Assembly (NCBI RefSeq): GCF_014863355.1
Contig: NZ_JACZEP010000021.1
Location: 1-64,000, forward strand
Source of the DNA: Aminobacter carboxidus
Lineage (GTDB): Bacteria > Pseudomonadota > Alphaproteobacteria > Rhizobiales > Rhizobiaceae
DNA: 64,000 nt
Reading direction: 5' to 3'
The position numbers and the translations under genes are program-made. This document shows positions 1-8,387 of the stretch, piece after piece. Below the pieces are notes generated by a model that had not been told where the DNA came from, made no database searches, and was given only the letters and a program-made list of their open reading frames with translations. Position 1 is the stretch's first letter. Each line of letters starts with the position of its first letter.

Positions 1-468
1 AGGTTGACGACATGGTGCGGGAAGGGAGCCGAGCCAAGCCACGGTCTGCCGTGCTCAGCACGACGACCAGGATCCTGACGGCCTCCTTCCCGCATTCAAT
101 CTACACCAAGCCAAACACACAGGATCCTCGACACTCTCCGCTCGCTTTGCTCGCTCACGAGGTCGAGGATGACGAACTTCATAATCGTCACCGCCAATCG
201 CAGACGTTCGATCACAAGCTTGCCAACCGCCGACAATCCAACGGCGGACGTTCTAATCGCAGACGTTGGAGATTTGTGGCGACGCCCACTACACCCGTCA
301 TTCCCGACCTCGTGAGCGAGCAAAGCGAGCGGAGAGCGTCGAGAATCCTGCGTGTTCAGCTTGGTGTAGAGTGAATGCGGGAAGGAGACCGTGGGGATCC
401 TGGTCGCCGTATTGAGACACGACAGACCGCGGCATGGCTCGGTCCCTCCCCGCATCCACCGTCAACCT
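1..468. repeat. Long imperfect inverted repeat, arms 1-173 and 297-468
   Basis: The reverse complement of 297-468 aligns over its whole length with 1-173. Shared blocks include the outer GTCAACCT/AGGTTGAC ends, the stretch around CTCCTTCCCGCATTCA and the block CTCGCTTTGCTCGCTCACGAGG. The 120-base centre contains AATCGCAGACGTT twice, near 195 and 255. Both arms can be read as similar open frames, but these look like by-products of the palindrome and not genes. The element may begin before the window. It ends about 50 bases before an IS110-type start codon, so it could be a structured non-coding end of that element or an unrelated non-autonomous palindromic element. Confidence 0.75.
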
Positions 469-521
469 GCACAGTTGCACGAGGCTGCACCACCAGACCT
501 CGCACCACAGGAAGAGGTTCC

Positions 522-677
522 ATGACGATACACCACAGCTACATCGGTTGCGACATAGCCAAGGCGATGATCGACGTCTTCGACCCAGTCAACGGCCGGC
601 TCAGCCGCGTGGCCAACCAAGCCGCAGCACTTGCCGACCCCGACGGCAATCGGATCGACGTCGGCGAGCGCATCTGA
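522..677 (+). pseudogene. IS110-family transposase, N-terminal fragment
   Basis: The reading frame starts MTIHHSYIGCDIAKAMIDVF, which matches the start of the DEDD catalytic domain of IS110-family transposases: a hydrophobic strand, G-x-D-I-A-K, then a D in the next strand. Homology appears to stop after about 38 residues (around NQAAALA). The frame then runs through unrelated residues to a stop, so only about 50 of the usual 300-400 residues remain. A GAGG-like ribosome binding site precedes the ATG. It is a decayed remnant with no catalytic capacity. Confidence 0.7.
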
Positions 678-751
678 GTTCTCTTCACTTTTACGGGGTG
701 CTGCTCCGGCAGCGTAGAAGCCTCTGACTGCAAGTCATGTTCCGGTCGGTC

Positions 752-1447
752 TCAGCGAGTGCCGGCCGGTTTCTTTTGTCGTCGCCGATGAATCCAGTTG
801 CCCGTCACGATAACGAAACTGACCAACCACCGTGGCAGGCCATTTCGCAGGAAAACTGCACGGTAGTCCTCGCTACGCCGCTGAACAAAGCCCTCGTTGC
901 TCAGATCGGGCAAAGATTGAAGGATCGCCTCCGCCCCATGGTTGTCGATTCCGTTCGGAACTTTCGTGGCAAAAGCCAATTCTCTGCGCAGGCAAATTTG
1001 TTCGACCCGTTCCCGGATGGCTTCCTCATAGCCAAATCCCATCCGAAACAACCGCGCATGCGTTGCTTCGTGCACGATGACGGAGGCAATCAAATCGGGC
1101 GCTGTCGTTTCTACGAACTGCTTGTCGAGATCGCAGGTCCAGCCCAAGTGCCTGAAGCGGCCAACGCTTCCGGGGATCGCCCATACCCAAATCTGCTCCA
1201 AGTCACGGATCAGGCAGCTATAGCGAATGGGATCATGTTCGCGGATAAGATCCAAAGCGGTCTCGACGCGATCCACATTGGCCATCTCCGATGCAAGGAC
1301 TCGCACGCCGTCGATACGGCGCGTGTAATGTGACTTGGATACCAGCCACTGCAAGAAATGAAAGACGATGCTTGGGCGCGCTGATTTGGGCGTGCAAGCA
1401 GCCGCTGGGCGCTGAGGTTTGCCTATTTTCCCCGCGCCTTCGGCCAT
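752..1447 (-). CDS. Putative HExxH zinc metalloprotease-like protein
   Basis: This is a 231-residue protein with a zincin-like HEATH motif at about residues 126-130. A glutamate-rich helix follows (EEAIRERVEQ, about 141-150) that could supply a third zinc ligand. The C-terminus has a hydrophobic segment (WLVSFVIVTGNW) followed by a basic tail, consistent with a membrane anchor. A plus-strand frame covers the same bases but shows no family motifs, and the metalloprotease motif favours this strand. The first 40 residues look unlike a coding start, so translation may begin at a later methionine (about residue 55). It is in tandem with the DUF1178 cluster but probably separate from it. The substrate is unknown. 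Confidence 0.6.
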   Translation of the reverse strand: MAEGAGKIGKPQRPAAACTPKSARPSIVFHFLQWLVSKSHYTRRIDGVRVLASEMANVDRVETALDLIREHDPIRYSCLIRDLEQIWVWAIPGSVGRFRHLGWTCDLDKQFVETTAPDLIASVIVHEATHARLFRMGFGYEEAIRERVEQICLRRELAFATKVPNGIDNHGAEAILQSLPDLSNEGFVQRRSEDYRAVFLRNGLPRWLVSFVIVTGNWIHRRRQKKPAGTR

Positions 1448-1452
1448 GAAGG

Positions 1453-1878
1453 TCAGTTACGGTCGTCGGGGAAGACCGGCAGCGGCAGGAATTCGATGCC
1501 GTCTTCGGCGAGGCCCTTGGCTTCCTCGATGGTGGCGGCACCGTAGATGCCGCGGGCCTCGGTCTCGCCGAAATGGATCTTGCGCGCTTCCTCGGCGAAC
1601 TTGTCGCCGACATTTTCAGCGTTCTCGCGCACCTTTTCGGACAGCTCCTTGAGAGCCGCCATCATCTTGCGCTGCTCCGCACCCATGGCGAGCGCCATCT
1701 TTTCCTGCTTGCGCGAGGTCGAGACGGCAGGCGCCATCAGCGCCTTTTCGACCTTCTGCGAGCCGCATTCCGGGCACGAGACAAAGCCACGCTTGCGCTG
1801 GGTTTCAAAGTCGTCGTTGCTGCGGAACCAGCCCTCGAAGTCATGCGCGTGGTCGCAATGAAGCGAAAAGCGGATCAA
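1453..1878 (-). CDS. DUF1178 family protein
   Basis: This 141-residue protein begins MIRFSLHCDHAHDFEGWF and carries the paired cysteines CPECGS near residue 36, which is the signature of the DUF1178 family (possible zinc ribbon). The function of the family is not established. The start codon is TTG and overlaps the TGA of the upstream nitrilase gene (TTGA), so the two are almost certainly co-translated. Linkage to a carbon-nitrogen hydrolase, glutaredoxin and ComF is common in Rhizobiales. Confidence 0.88.
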   Translation of the reverse strand: MIRFSLHCDHAHDFEGWFRSNDDFETQRKRGFVSCPECGSQKVEKALMAPAVSTSRKQEKMALAMGAEQRKMMAALKELSEKVRENAENVGDKFAEEARKIHFGETEARGIYGAATIEEAKGLAEDGIEFLPLPVFPDDRN

Positions 1879-2741
1879 GACGCGGCTCCCCGGAGCGCTC
1901 CCTGGCCGGCTCCGCGCAGCGCCACGCCGAACTCGCGCGCGTTCTTGAGATTGGGGATTTTCTTGCGCGCGTCGGCCGAATGCTGGGTGTCGATCTCGGC
2001 AATGATGACGCCGGGTTCGTCATGCGCGGCCTCGGCCAGGATACGGCCCCACGGATCGATGATCAGCGAATGGCCGAAAGTCTCGCGGCCGTCCTCGTGC
2101 TTGCCGCCCTGGGCCGAGGCGATGACGAAGGCGCCGTTTTCGATGGCGCGTGCGCGCAGCAAGGCATGCCAGTGGGCAAGGCCGGTCTGGCGCGTGAAGG
2201 CGGCCGGAACGGTCAGCACCTCAGCGCCGGCAAGCGCCTCGGCGCGGAACAATTGCGGGAAGCGCAGGTCATAGCAGATGGCAAAGCCGATCCTGGCGAG
2301 CGAGGTATCGGCAACGACGGCCTCGGTGCCCGGCTCATAGGCCGAAGATTCGCGCCAGCTCTCACCATTGTCGAGGTCGACGTCGAACATGTGGATCTTG
2401 TCGTAGACGGCAAGCGTCGCACCGTCGGGGCCAAACAGGAAGGCGCGGTTGGCGAGCTTGCCGTCGGCGCGCACGATCGCCGTCGAGCCGACATGCAGAT
2501 GGATGCCGAGTTCGGCCGCGAGCTTTCGGCCGCTGGCGACGATCAGGTCGCGGTCTTCAGAGGTGAAGGCCGCGGCGCGCGCGTCCTTGTCGCCGACGAT
2601 GGCGCCGGTCATCTCAGGTGTCTGGACATAGGTCGCGCCCTGGCCGGCGGCCTCGCGCACCAGCGCCTCGAAATCGCGCGCATTGCGCTCCGGCTCCTTG
2701 CCCGAACGCATCTGCACTGCCGCTGCCTTGAAAATCGCCAT
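1875..2741 (-). CDS. Carbon-nitrogen hydrolase (Nit1/Nit2-type nitrilase superfamily)
   Basis: This 288-residue enzyme has the nitrilase-superfamily Glu-Lys-Cys triad in context: the N-terminal glutamate region (TPEMTG), the lysine in YDKIHMFDVD and the cysteine in IGFAICYDLRFPQLFR. The YDLRFP sequence is typical of the Nit2/omega-amidase and deaminated-glutathione amidase subgroup, so cytosolic metabolite repair is the likely role. The exact substrate cannot be read from the sequence. It lies between grxC (15 bases upstream) and DUF1178 (4-base overlap) in one minus-strand operon. Confidence 0.92.
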   Translation of the reverse strand: MAIFKAAAVQMRSGKEPERNARDFEALVREAAGQGATYVQTPEMTGAIVGDKDARAAAFTSEDRDLIVASGRKLAAELGIHLHVGSTAIVRADGKLANRAFLFGPDGATLAVYDKIHMFDVDLDNGESWRESSAYEPGTEAVVADTSLARIGFAICYDLRFPQLFRAEALAGAEVLTVPAAFTRQTGLAHWHALLRARAIENGAFVIASAQGGKHEDGRETFGHSLIIDPWGRILAEAAHDEPGVIIAEIDTQHSADARKKIPNLKNAREFGVALRGAGQGALRGAAS

Positions 2742-2756
2742 GGTCGGTCCTCGGTC

Positions 2757-3020
2757 CTATGCGCCGGCGGTGAGAAGTTGGTCGAGCCTGCCTTGCGCAT
2801 CGAGGTCATGCAGGTCGTCGCAACCGCCGACATGGGTGTTGCCAATGAATATCTGCGGGAAGGTGGCGCGGCCATTGGCGCGCACAATCATTTCCTGCCG
2901 TAGCTCAGGCGAGAAGCTAGCGTCATGCTCGGTGAATGCAACGCCCTTGCGCTCCAAAAGGCGCTTGGCCGCAGTGCAGTAGCCACACATCATGCGCGTA
3001 TAGATAGTCACATCGACCAT
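2757..3020 (-). CDS. grxC: Glutaredoxin 3
   Basis: This 87-residue thioredoxin-fold protein has the dithiol active site CGYC at about residues 13-16 and the cis-proline/glutathione-binding segment ATFPQIFIGNTHVGGCDDL. Length and motifs fit a GrxC-type glutaredoxin, which reduces disulfides and mixed disulfides with glutathione in the cytoplasm. It follows comF by 26 bases and precedes the nitrilase, so it is probably the second gene of a four-gene operon. Confidence 0.95.
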   Translation of the reverse strand: MVDVTIYTRMMCGYCTAAKRLLERKGVAFTEHDASFSPELRQEMIVRANGRATFPQIFIGNTHVGGCDDLHDLDAQGRLDQLLTAGA

Positions 3021-3046
3021 GACGAAAACCCGTTGTCCTTGGTCGA

Positions 3047-3856
3047 CTATATAGTGTCGGTATCGTCGGGCCGGAAGTCCCCCGGCAACACACGCGCGAA
3101 GGTCAACACATCGACGGCGCCGGCGCCGCCCTTGCGGAGCGCCCGCGTCACCGCCGAAACCGTGGCGCCTGTGGTGTAGACGTCGTCGATGACCAGCACC
3201 CGCCTGCCCCTGATATCGATCTCCGCTTCGGGCTCAACGACGAAGGCCGCGCGCACATTGTCCTCGCGTTCGCCCCGGCCGAGACCGATCTGCTGGCGCG
3301 TGCGCCTGATCCGGCTGACCGCCGTCGGCACGAAAGGTACACCCGAGAGCGCAGCTACGGCACGGGCAAGCTCCGCCGACTGGTTGTACTGGCGCCAGAA
3401 GAACCGCCGCCAGTGCAACGGCACCGGCACGACGACCTGCGCATCGGTGACGAGCTCGGCGCCCGCCCGCAGCATCCACTGCGCCATCCATGGCGCAAGG
3501 TCGGTACGGTCGTGGAACTTGAGGCCCTGGACCAGGCGCCGGGCGATGCCGGTATGGGCAACGGCAGCGCGCACCCGGTTGAAGGGCGGCGGGTTGGCGA
3601 TCGCCTCGGCCGACAGGAAACTCGAGCCGAAATCATGGGAAAACGGGGTGCCCATCACCTCGCACCACGGCTTTTCGAGAAAGCGCAGCTTTGGCCAGCA
3701 GGCGCCACACAAGGCACCTGTCTGCGTGACATGGCGGCGGCAGCCGGCGCAAGCAGGCGGAAACAGCATCCGCGCCGGCCATGCAGCGACTGACAGTGCG
3801 AGGCTCTTGATCTCCGGCATCGGATCGGCCACGACAGGTTGGGGTCGGGCGACCAT
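3047..3856 (-). CDS. ComF family protein (phosphoribosyltransferase fold)
   Basis: This 269-residue protein has an N-terminal cysteine cluster (CAGC near residue 36, CGAC near residue 51) forming a probable zinc ribbon. The C-terminal type I phosphoribosyltransferase domain has the PRPP-binding loop VLVIDDVYTTGAT. This is the ComF/GntX architecture. In competent bacteria ComF acts in DNA uptake, but in rhizobia its role is unclear. It is the first gene of the minus-strand grxC-nitrilase-DUF1178 cluster and is divergent from the methyltransferase gene, with a 32-base gap holding both promoters or ribosome sites. Confidence 0.92.
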   Translation of the reverse strand: MVARPQPVVADPMPEIKSLALSVAAWPARMLFPPACAGCRRHVTQTGALCGACWPKLRFLEKPWCEVMGTPFSHDFGSSFLSAEAIANPPPFNRVRAAVAHTGIARRLVQGLKFHDRTDLAPWMAQWMLRAGAELVTDAQVVVPVPLHWRRFFWRQYNQSAELARAVAALSGVPFVPTAVSRIRRTRQQIGLGRGEREDNVRAAFVVEPEAEIDIRGRRVLVIDDVYTTGATVSAVTRALRKGGAGAVDVLTFARVLPGDFRPDDTDTI

Positions 3857-3888
3857 AGCAGAAACCCGGCAAACAAGGACATTACGAC

Positions 3889-4791
3889 GTGCAAGCCATT
3901 TTCGACGCCAGCCTCGTGATCGCGCACCGGCGCCGCGCCCTGGCGCAAGGCGTGGCCGGCGCCGACTTCCTGATGGCGCGTGCCGCCGAAGACCTCGGCG
4001 AAAGGCTGTCGACGGTCGAGCGCAGCTTCGAGCGCGGTGCTGCGATCTTTTCGGTCAGCCCGGCGGCAGCGGCGGTGCTGGCCGCCAGCGGCAAGGTCGC
4101 CGAACTGGTGCGTGTCGAGGCCGACCAGGCCTTTCTCGGCGGTGGGCCAGGCATCGTCTCCGATCCCGAAACCATCGCGCTCGAGCCGGCAAGCATCGAC
4201 CTCGCTATATCGCTTTTGGCGCTGCAGGAGGCCAACGACATTCCCGGCCAGCTGATCCAGATCCGGCGCTCGCTGAAGCCGGACGGGCTGTTCCTCGGTG
4301 TGCTGGCCGGCGCCGGCACGCTGGTCGAACTGCGCGAAAGCCTGCTTGCTGCCGAGACGGAAATTTCAGGCGGCGCCAGCCCGCGCGTCATCCCCTTCAC
4401 CGACGTGCGCGACGCCGGCGGGCTGTTGCAACGGGCGGGATTCGCCCTGCCGGTCGCCGATGTCGAGACGGTGACGGTGCGCTACGACACGATGTTCGGG
4501 CTGATGGCCGATCTCAGGGCGATGGGGGTGACGAGCGCGCTGGCCGACCGGTCGCGCAAGCCGGCGACGCGGCGGCTGTTCCAGCGCGCCGCCGAGATCT
4601 ATGCCGAGCGCTTTTCCGACCCGGACGGGCGCGTGCGGGCAAGTTTTTCGTTCGTCTGGCTGTCGGGATGGGCGCCTGACGCCTCGCAGCAGAAGCCGCT
4701 CAAGCCGGGTTCGGCGCAGGTGTCGCTGGCAGAGGTACTGGGGGATGAGGTGCTCGGGGCCAAGGTGCTCGGGGATGACGGGAAGAGCTAG
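3889..4791 (+). CDS. SAM-dependent methyltransferase-like protein (NDUFAF5/BioC-like)
   Basis: This 300-residue protein starts at GTG behind an AAGGA site. It opens MQAIFDASLVIAHRRRALAQ, typical of the alphaproteobacterial family related to the human complex I assembly factor NDUFAF5. The middle region has the class I methyltransferase post-motif DLAISLLALQEANDIPG and LKPDGLFLGVL. The classical glycine-rich SAM loop is weak in this family, and the real substrate in bacteria is not known. The C-terminal 35 residues contain a short degenerate repeat (VLGDEVLGAKVLGDDG). It is divergent from comF. Confidence 0.85.
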   Translation: MQAIFDASLVIAHRRRALAQGVAGADFLMARAAEDLGERLSTVERSFERGAAIFSVSPAAAAVLAASGKVAELVRVEADQAFLGGGPGIVSDPETIALEPASIDLAISLLALQEANDIPGQLIQIRRSLKPDGLFLGVLAGAGTLVELRESLLAAETEISGGASPRVIPFTDVRDAGGLLQRAGFALPVADVETVTVRYDTMFGLMADLRAMGVTSALADRSRKPATRRLFQRAAEIYAERFSDPDGRVRASFSFVWLSGWAPDASQQKPLKPGSAQVSLAEVLGDEVLGAKVLGDDGKS

Positions 4792-4805
4792 CCTCCAAGG
4801 CGGCG

Positions 4806-4967
4806 TCAGGGCGTAGCAACCTTGGTGCTGATGTTTTCCCAATAGGCCTGAAGTGCGGTGCCGAACTGTCCCAGCCCGCCGATGATTCCCATCGCGATCA
4901 GCGTCGCGATCAGGCTGTATTCGATCGCTGTTGCGGCTCTTTCGTCCCTGAGAAATCGCCTGATCAT
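4806..4967 (-). CDS. Flp-type IVb pilin precursor
   Basis: This 53-residue protein has a short basic leader (MIRRFLRDER), the prepilin motif ATAIEYSLIA with the conserved Glu and Tyr, and one hydrophobic helix to about residue 34. This is the standard size of a Flp pilin of Tad pili. An in-frame ATG at 5003 would add 12 residues; the inner start gives the usual leader length. The residue before the cleavage site is Ala, not the usual Gly (ERA/ATAIEY), which may slow prepilin peptidase processing. No tad assembly genes lie nearby, so it is an orphan pilin gene. Confidence 0.85.
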   Translation of the reverse strand: MIRRFLRDERAATAIEYSLIATLIAMGIIGGLGQFGTALQAYWENISTKVATP

Positions 4968-5129
4968 TGGTCGCGTCCACCCGTCTTTGTTGCGTAAGAC
5001 CATAAGGCCGACTGATTAAGAAAGGTTAATGGCGCAGGCTTAACGGGCGGTGAAGCCCCGGGCGCATCGGCTGAAGATCGCAACCGATATTCAAAACGCC
5101 CGATGCGCGGATGTCAGTTGCCGGCATCG

Positions 5130-5444
5130 TCAGCACTGGCCGCTGCGCTGGCCGTTGTCGGTAATGACGCAGACCGACTGCGGCGTATCCTGCAGCACGC
5201 TGCGGCGCAGCGTGTAGCTGGCATTGCGGCTGACCGAGCCGGTGGCCGTGTAGTCGAGGCCGTCGAACCGAACCTGGTTGAGCAGCGGGCGCGTCTTGTC
5301 GGCGAGGAAGGGCGTGGCAAACAACGTCAGCGCGATCGCCAAAAGGCCAAACAACAGCGCGACACGCAGCATGCCGGCCCTAGCCCGGGCTGCCGGGGAC
5401 GATCGCTCGGGGCGGATGAGGTCCCACTCGTTGTCAGCCTGCAT
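5130..5444 (-). CDS. Hypothetical single-pass membrane protein
   Basis: From the ATG at 5444, behind an AGGGA ribosome site, this is a 104-residue protein. It has a soluble N-terminus (MQADNEWDLIRPE), one transmembrane helix (LRVALLFGLLAIALTLFATPF) and a roughly 60-residue probably periplasmic part with two cysteines near the end (SVCVITDNG and the terminal residue). A TTG at 5462 would add six residues. I do not recognise the family. It sits between the Flp pilin and mutT on the same strand. Confidence 0.7.
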   Translation of the reverse strand: MQADNEWDLIRPERSSPAARARAGMLRVALLFGLLAIALTLFATPFLADKTRPLLNQVRFDGLDYTATGSVSRNASYTLRRSVLQDTPQSVCVITDNGQRSGQC

Positions 5445-5555
5445 TGGCAACGTCCCTCGCAAAAAGCCGTGTCGATGCGCAGCCGAGACAGGCGGGCGCC
5501 ATTCAATTTTTCACGATTGGATAAACTTTGGCTTAACGCTGCCGCAAAGGCCGCG

Positions 5556-5969
5556 TCAGAGCAGGTCGATGAGGAACGGGATCAGCGGCTCGTCGGCGGG
5601 CGGCATGGGGTAGTCGCGCATCTGCTTGGGCCGCACCCACTTCAGCACCTGGCCTTCTTTCGGCTCCGGAATGCCCCAGAAACGGCGGCAGACATAAAGC
5701 GGCATCAACAGATGGAAATCGTCGTAGCTGTGGCTGGCGAAGGTCAGCGGTGCAAGGCACGCCGTCTTGGTTTCGATGCCGATCTCTTCGCGCAGTTCGC
5801 GGATGAGGGTCTCTTCCGGCGTCTCGCCTTGCTCGACCTTGCCGCCGGGAAACTCCCACAGGCCGGCAAGCGACTTGCCCTCGGGGCGCTGGGCCAGAAG
5901 CACGCGGCCATCGGCATCGACGAGCGCGCAGGCAGCCACCAGCAGCAGGCGTTTTCCCTGTTGGGTCAA
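5556..5969 (-). CDS. mutT: (Deoxy)nucleoside triphosphate pyrophosphohydrolase, MutT family
   Basis: The Nudix box GGKVEQGETPEETLIRELRE is complete, and the downstream FLPFLI-like C-terminus and 137-residue length fit MutT, which removes 8-oxo-dGTP from the nucleotide pool. Reading back into the preceding gene gives an implausible extension. A TTG at 5969, one base after the stop of the GNAT gene, gives LTQQGKRLLLVAACALVD, the normal start of this family, so I place the start there. It is translationally coupled to the GNAT gene and argJ. Confidence 0.9.
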   Translation of the reverse strand: MTQQGKRLLLVAACALVDADGRVLLAQRPEGKSLAGLWEFPGGKVEQGETPEETLIRELREEIGIETKTACLAPLTFASHSYDDFHLLMPLYVCRRFWGIPEPKEGQVLKWVRPKQMRDYPMPPADEPLIPFLIDLL

Positions 5970-5970
5970 G

Positions 5971-6744
5971 TCAGGCCTCCGGCGGGCGGCGGTAGTGATA
6001 ACGATAGACTTCCTTGAAGCCCATCTTCTTGTACAGGCGGATGGCGCCCGCATTGTCGGCCTCGACCTGCAGCCAGGCCTGGCGCGCGCCGCGCAGGCGG
6101 GCCCATTTCAGTGCCGACAGGATCAGCCGGTGGCCAAAACCCTTGCCGCGCTCGGCCTCGGTGGTGGCGATCTCGAACAGCCCGGCAAGATCGGTGTCGT
6201 GGACGCAGATCGCGGCCGTCACCGCCTGCTCGTCCTGTTCGAGCACGAACATGCCGGCTTCCGGCTGGATCGCGCCGATGATCTCGGACAGGCCCGGCCT
6301 CAGCGACGGGTCGAGCCCGTGCACCGCCATCGAGGCGCTGACGAAACGGCCGATGTCCTTGAGCGGGATCTGGTCCATGGCGTTTTCGACGACACCGTCG
6401 TCGAGCGACAGCCGCATGACCATCGATTCCGAAAACGTGCTCCAGCCCTCGCGGTCGAGATGGGCGGCGATCGCCGGCCCCGACAGAGGCGACATGCGGA
6501 AGGTCAGCGGTCGGCCATAAGCCTCGAAGCGGCGGCTGGCGCGGGCGATGCGGTCGGGAATGTTGCGGATGTCGGCGGGGTCGAGCGGATTGACCGAGTT
6601 GAGCCGCTTGGCTGGATGGCCCGCCGTCAGGCGGACCAGCCAGGTGCCGTCATAATGAACCGCCGCCGCCGGCCAGGCACGAAAACCCGCCGCCTCGTAG
6701 CGGCGGACGATCGCGAGTTCATGCGACGGGCGGTTCTGGTTCAC
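5971..6744 (-). CDS. GNAT family N-acetyltransferase
   Basis: This is a protein of about 257 residues. Its C-terminal half has the GNAT acetyl-CoA core: TTEAERGKGFGHRLILSALKWA (motif A, R/Q-x-x-G-x-G/A) and NAGAIRLYKKMGFKEVYRYHYR (motif B). The N-terminal half is a diverged second GNAT-like lobe. The start is placed at a GTG (6744) with a GGAG site eleven bases upstream, just after the argJ stop; an ATG at 6783 would overlap argJ. The position between argJ and mutT is conserved in rhizobia. The acceptor substrate is unknown. Confidence 0.87.
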   Translation of the reverse strand: MNQNRPSHELAIVRRYEAAGFRAWPAAAVHYDGTWLVRLTAGHPAKRLNSVNPLDPADIRNIPDRIARASRRFEAYGRPLTFRMSPLSGPAIAAHLDREGWSTFSESMVMRLSLDDGVVENAMDQIPLKDIGRFVSASMAVHGLDPSLRPGLSEIIGAIQPEAGMFVLEQDEQAVTAAICVHDTDLAGLFEIATTEAERGKGFGHRLILSALKWARLRGARQAWLQVEADNAGAIRLYKKMGFKEVYRYHYRRPPEA

Positions 6745-6751
6745 GGCGCTA

Positions 6752-7993
6752 TCAGCTCCGGTAGTCGCCATTGATGGCGACATATTCCTTGGTCAGGTCG
6801 CAGGTCCACACCGTCGCCTTGCCGCGGCCAATGCCGATATCGGCGCGGATGACGATGTTGTCGCCCTTCATATAGGCCGAGGTCGCCGCTTCCGAATAGC
6901 CCGCATCGCGCTCGCCATTATGGGCGAGGCGGTTGTCGCCGAACCAGATCGACAAAAGATCGCGGTCGGCCGGCTCACCAGCCTTGCCGACGGCCATGAC
7001 GACGCGGCCCCAATTGGCGTCCTCGCCGGCGACCGCCGTCTTGACCAGTGGCGAATTGGCGATCGACAGCGCGATGCGCTTGGCCGAGCGCGCCGACTTG
7101 GCGCCGGTGACAGTGACTTCGACCTGCTTGCGCGCGCCCTCGCCGTCACGCACGACCTGAAGTGCCAACGTCTTGAGCATCTTGTTGAGCGCCCGGCGGA
7201 ACGCGCTGAGGCGCGCATCCTTGGGATCGGTAATCTTTGGCGCACCGCGCTTGGCGGCAGCACCTGTGGCAAACAGCATCAGCGTGTCTGAGGTCGAGGT
7301 GTCGCTGTCGACGGTGACGGCATTGAAGGTCTTGGCCGTGCCGCGCGACAGCATGTCCTGCAACACCTCGGCAGATATCGGCGCATCGGTGGCAACGAAA
7401 GACAGCATCGTTGCCATGTCGGGCGCAATCATGCCGGCACCCTTGGCGATGCCGTTGATGGTGACGTCGGTGTCGCCGAGCTTGACGGTTGCCGTCACCA
7501 CCTTGGGATAGGTGTCGGTGGTCATGATCGCCTTGGCGGCCTCGGTCCACTGGTCGGGCCGGGCGTCCTTGACCATGCCCGAAAGCAGGTGGGAAAACTT
7601 GCCGGCATCGAGCGGCTCGCCGATGACGCCTGTCGAGGCCAGGAACACGTCGCTTGGGGTGCAGCCGGCAGCCTTGGCCGCGGCCTGGCCGGTCAATTCA
7701 GTGGTCTGGCGGCCCTTCTTGCCGGTGAAGGCATTGGCGTTGCCGGAATTGACGATCAGGATGCGGGCCTTGCCGCCGGACAGATTCTGGCGGCAGAAAT
7801 CGACCGGGGCCGAAGGGCATTTGGAACGGGTGAACACACCGGCAGCCGTCGTGCCCTCGTCGAACACCATCGCCAGCACGTCGGTGCGGCCCTTGTATTT
7901 GATGCCCGCTTCGGCAGTGGCGATGCGCACGCCGTCGATGGCCGGCATCTTTGGGTATTTCTTGGGCGCGAGCGGGGAAATGGCGTCGGACAT
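6752..7993 (-). CDS. argJ: Bifunctional glutamate N-acetyltransferase / N-acetylglutamate synthase
   Basis: This 413-residue enzyme transfers the acetyl group from N-acetylornithine to glutamate in the cyclic arginine pathway. The self-cleavage site is present in [15 protein letters not shown] (cleavage before the Thr), together with the family blocks [17 protein letters not shown] and [19 protein letters not shown] use the ATG at 7993 ([17 protein letters not shown]), which gives the normal rhizobial length. A frame start 23 codons earlier has no family-like residues. It heads the argJ-GNAT-mutT operon. Confidence 0.97.
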   Translation of the reverse strand: MSDAISPLAPKKYPKMPAIDGVRIATAEAGIKYKGRTDVLAMVFDEGTTAAGVFTRSKCPSAPVDFCRQNLSGGKARILIVNSGNANAFTGKKGRQTTELTGQAAAKAAGCTPSDVFLASTGVIGEPLDAGKFSHLLSGMVKDARPDQWTEAAKAIMTTDTYPKVVTATVKLGDTDVTINGIAKGAGMIAPDMATMLSFVATDAPISAEVLQDMLSRGTAKTFNAVTVDSDTSTSDTLMLFATGAAAKRGAPKITDPKDARLSAFRRALNKMLKTLALQVVRDGEGARKQVEVTVTGAKSARSAKRIALSIANSPLVKTAVAGEDANWGRVVMAVGKAGEPADRDLLSIWFGDNRLAHNGERDAGYSEAATSAYMKGDNIVIRADIGIGRGKATVWTCDLTKEYVAINGDYRS

Positions 7994-8095
7994 CGAAAAC
8001 CTCGATAGGCTCGAAAAACGGTAAGGCAAGCCCCGTTTGCCCGATAGCGCTCGGCTTCGCAAGGCGTTTTCACCTCACCAAGCCGTGGTCCAGCC

Positions 8096-8329
8096 TCAAC
8101 GCACAGCCGGATTGAGGAAGTCGCGGAACAGGCGCTGGACGGTCGGGATCAGGCCCCAGATCATCGCCGACACCATCAGCGGCGCAATCAGCAGCGTGCG
8201 CTGCCAGATCGTCCAGCCGTCGGTCAACGGCATGATGATGTAGAGCAGCGCGGTGATCAGCGGGTAGACGCCGAGCAGCACCATCAGGGCGAAACGCGGG
8301 CGGGAAAAACGGGTTGGGGAGGCAGTCAT
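8096..8329 (-). CDS. Small two-helix membrane protein
   Basis: This 77-residue protein starts at ATG 8329 with GGAG six bases upstream. It has two hydrophobic helices (FALMVLLGVYPLITALLYIIM and LLIAPLMVSAMIWGLIPTV) and a basic N-terminus, resembling small DUF2798-like inner-membrane proteins. It is divergent from a TetR regulator. The intergenic region holds a perfect palindrome, so TetR repression of this gene is likely. The function is unknown; regulated small membrane proteins of this kind often respond to solvents or drugs. Confidence 0.8.
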   Translation of the reverse strand: MTASPTRFSRPRFALMVLLGVYPLITALLYIIMPLTDGWTIWQRTLLIAPLMVSAMIWGLIPTVQRLFRDFLNPAVR

Positions 8330-8344
8330 CGTCATCTCCATCGG

Positions 8345-8387
8345 AACGAAACGTTTCGTTATATAAAACGGGCCGTTTCGTTTCGTC
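8345..8387. promoter_or_regulatory. Probable TetR operator between divergent genes
   Basis: Positions 8345-8360 read AACGAAACGTTTCGTT, a perfect 16-base palindrome. A second related site follows, AAACG-GGC-CGTTT at 8366-8378, with a further TTTCG half-site. Two dyads spaced about one to two helical turns apart between a TetR gene and a small membrane-protein gene are the classic arrangement for autorepression and repression of the divergent target. Confidence 0.75.

Noticed and set aside
678-790. tRNA-like stretch around CTGACTGCAAGTCA
   Set aside because: The segment resembles an anticodon arm with GCA, but no acceptor stem, D-arm or T-arm (GGTTCGA) could be fitted around it.
737-1333. Plus-strand frame of 198 codons overlapping the metalloprotease-like gene
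   Set aside because: It shows no domain or membrane logic, while the minus strand carries an HExxH motif and a tail anchor.
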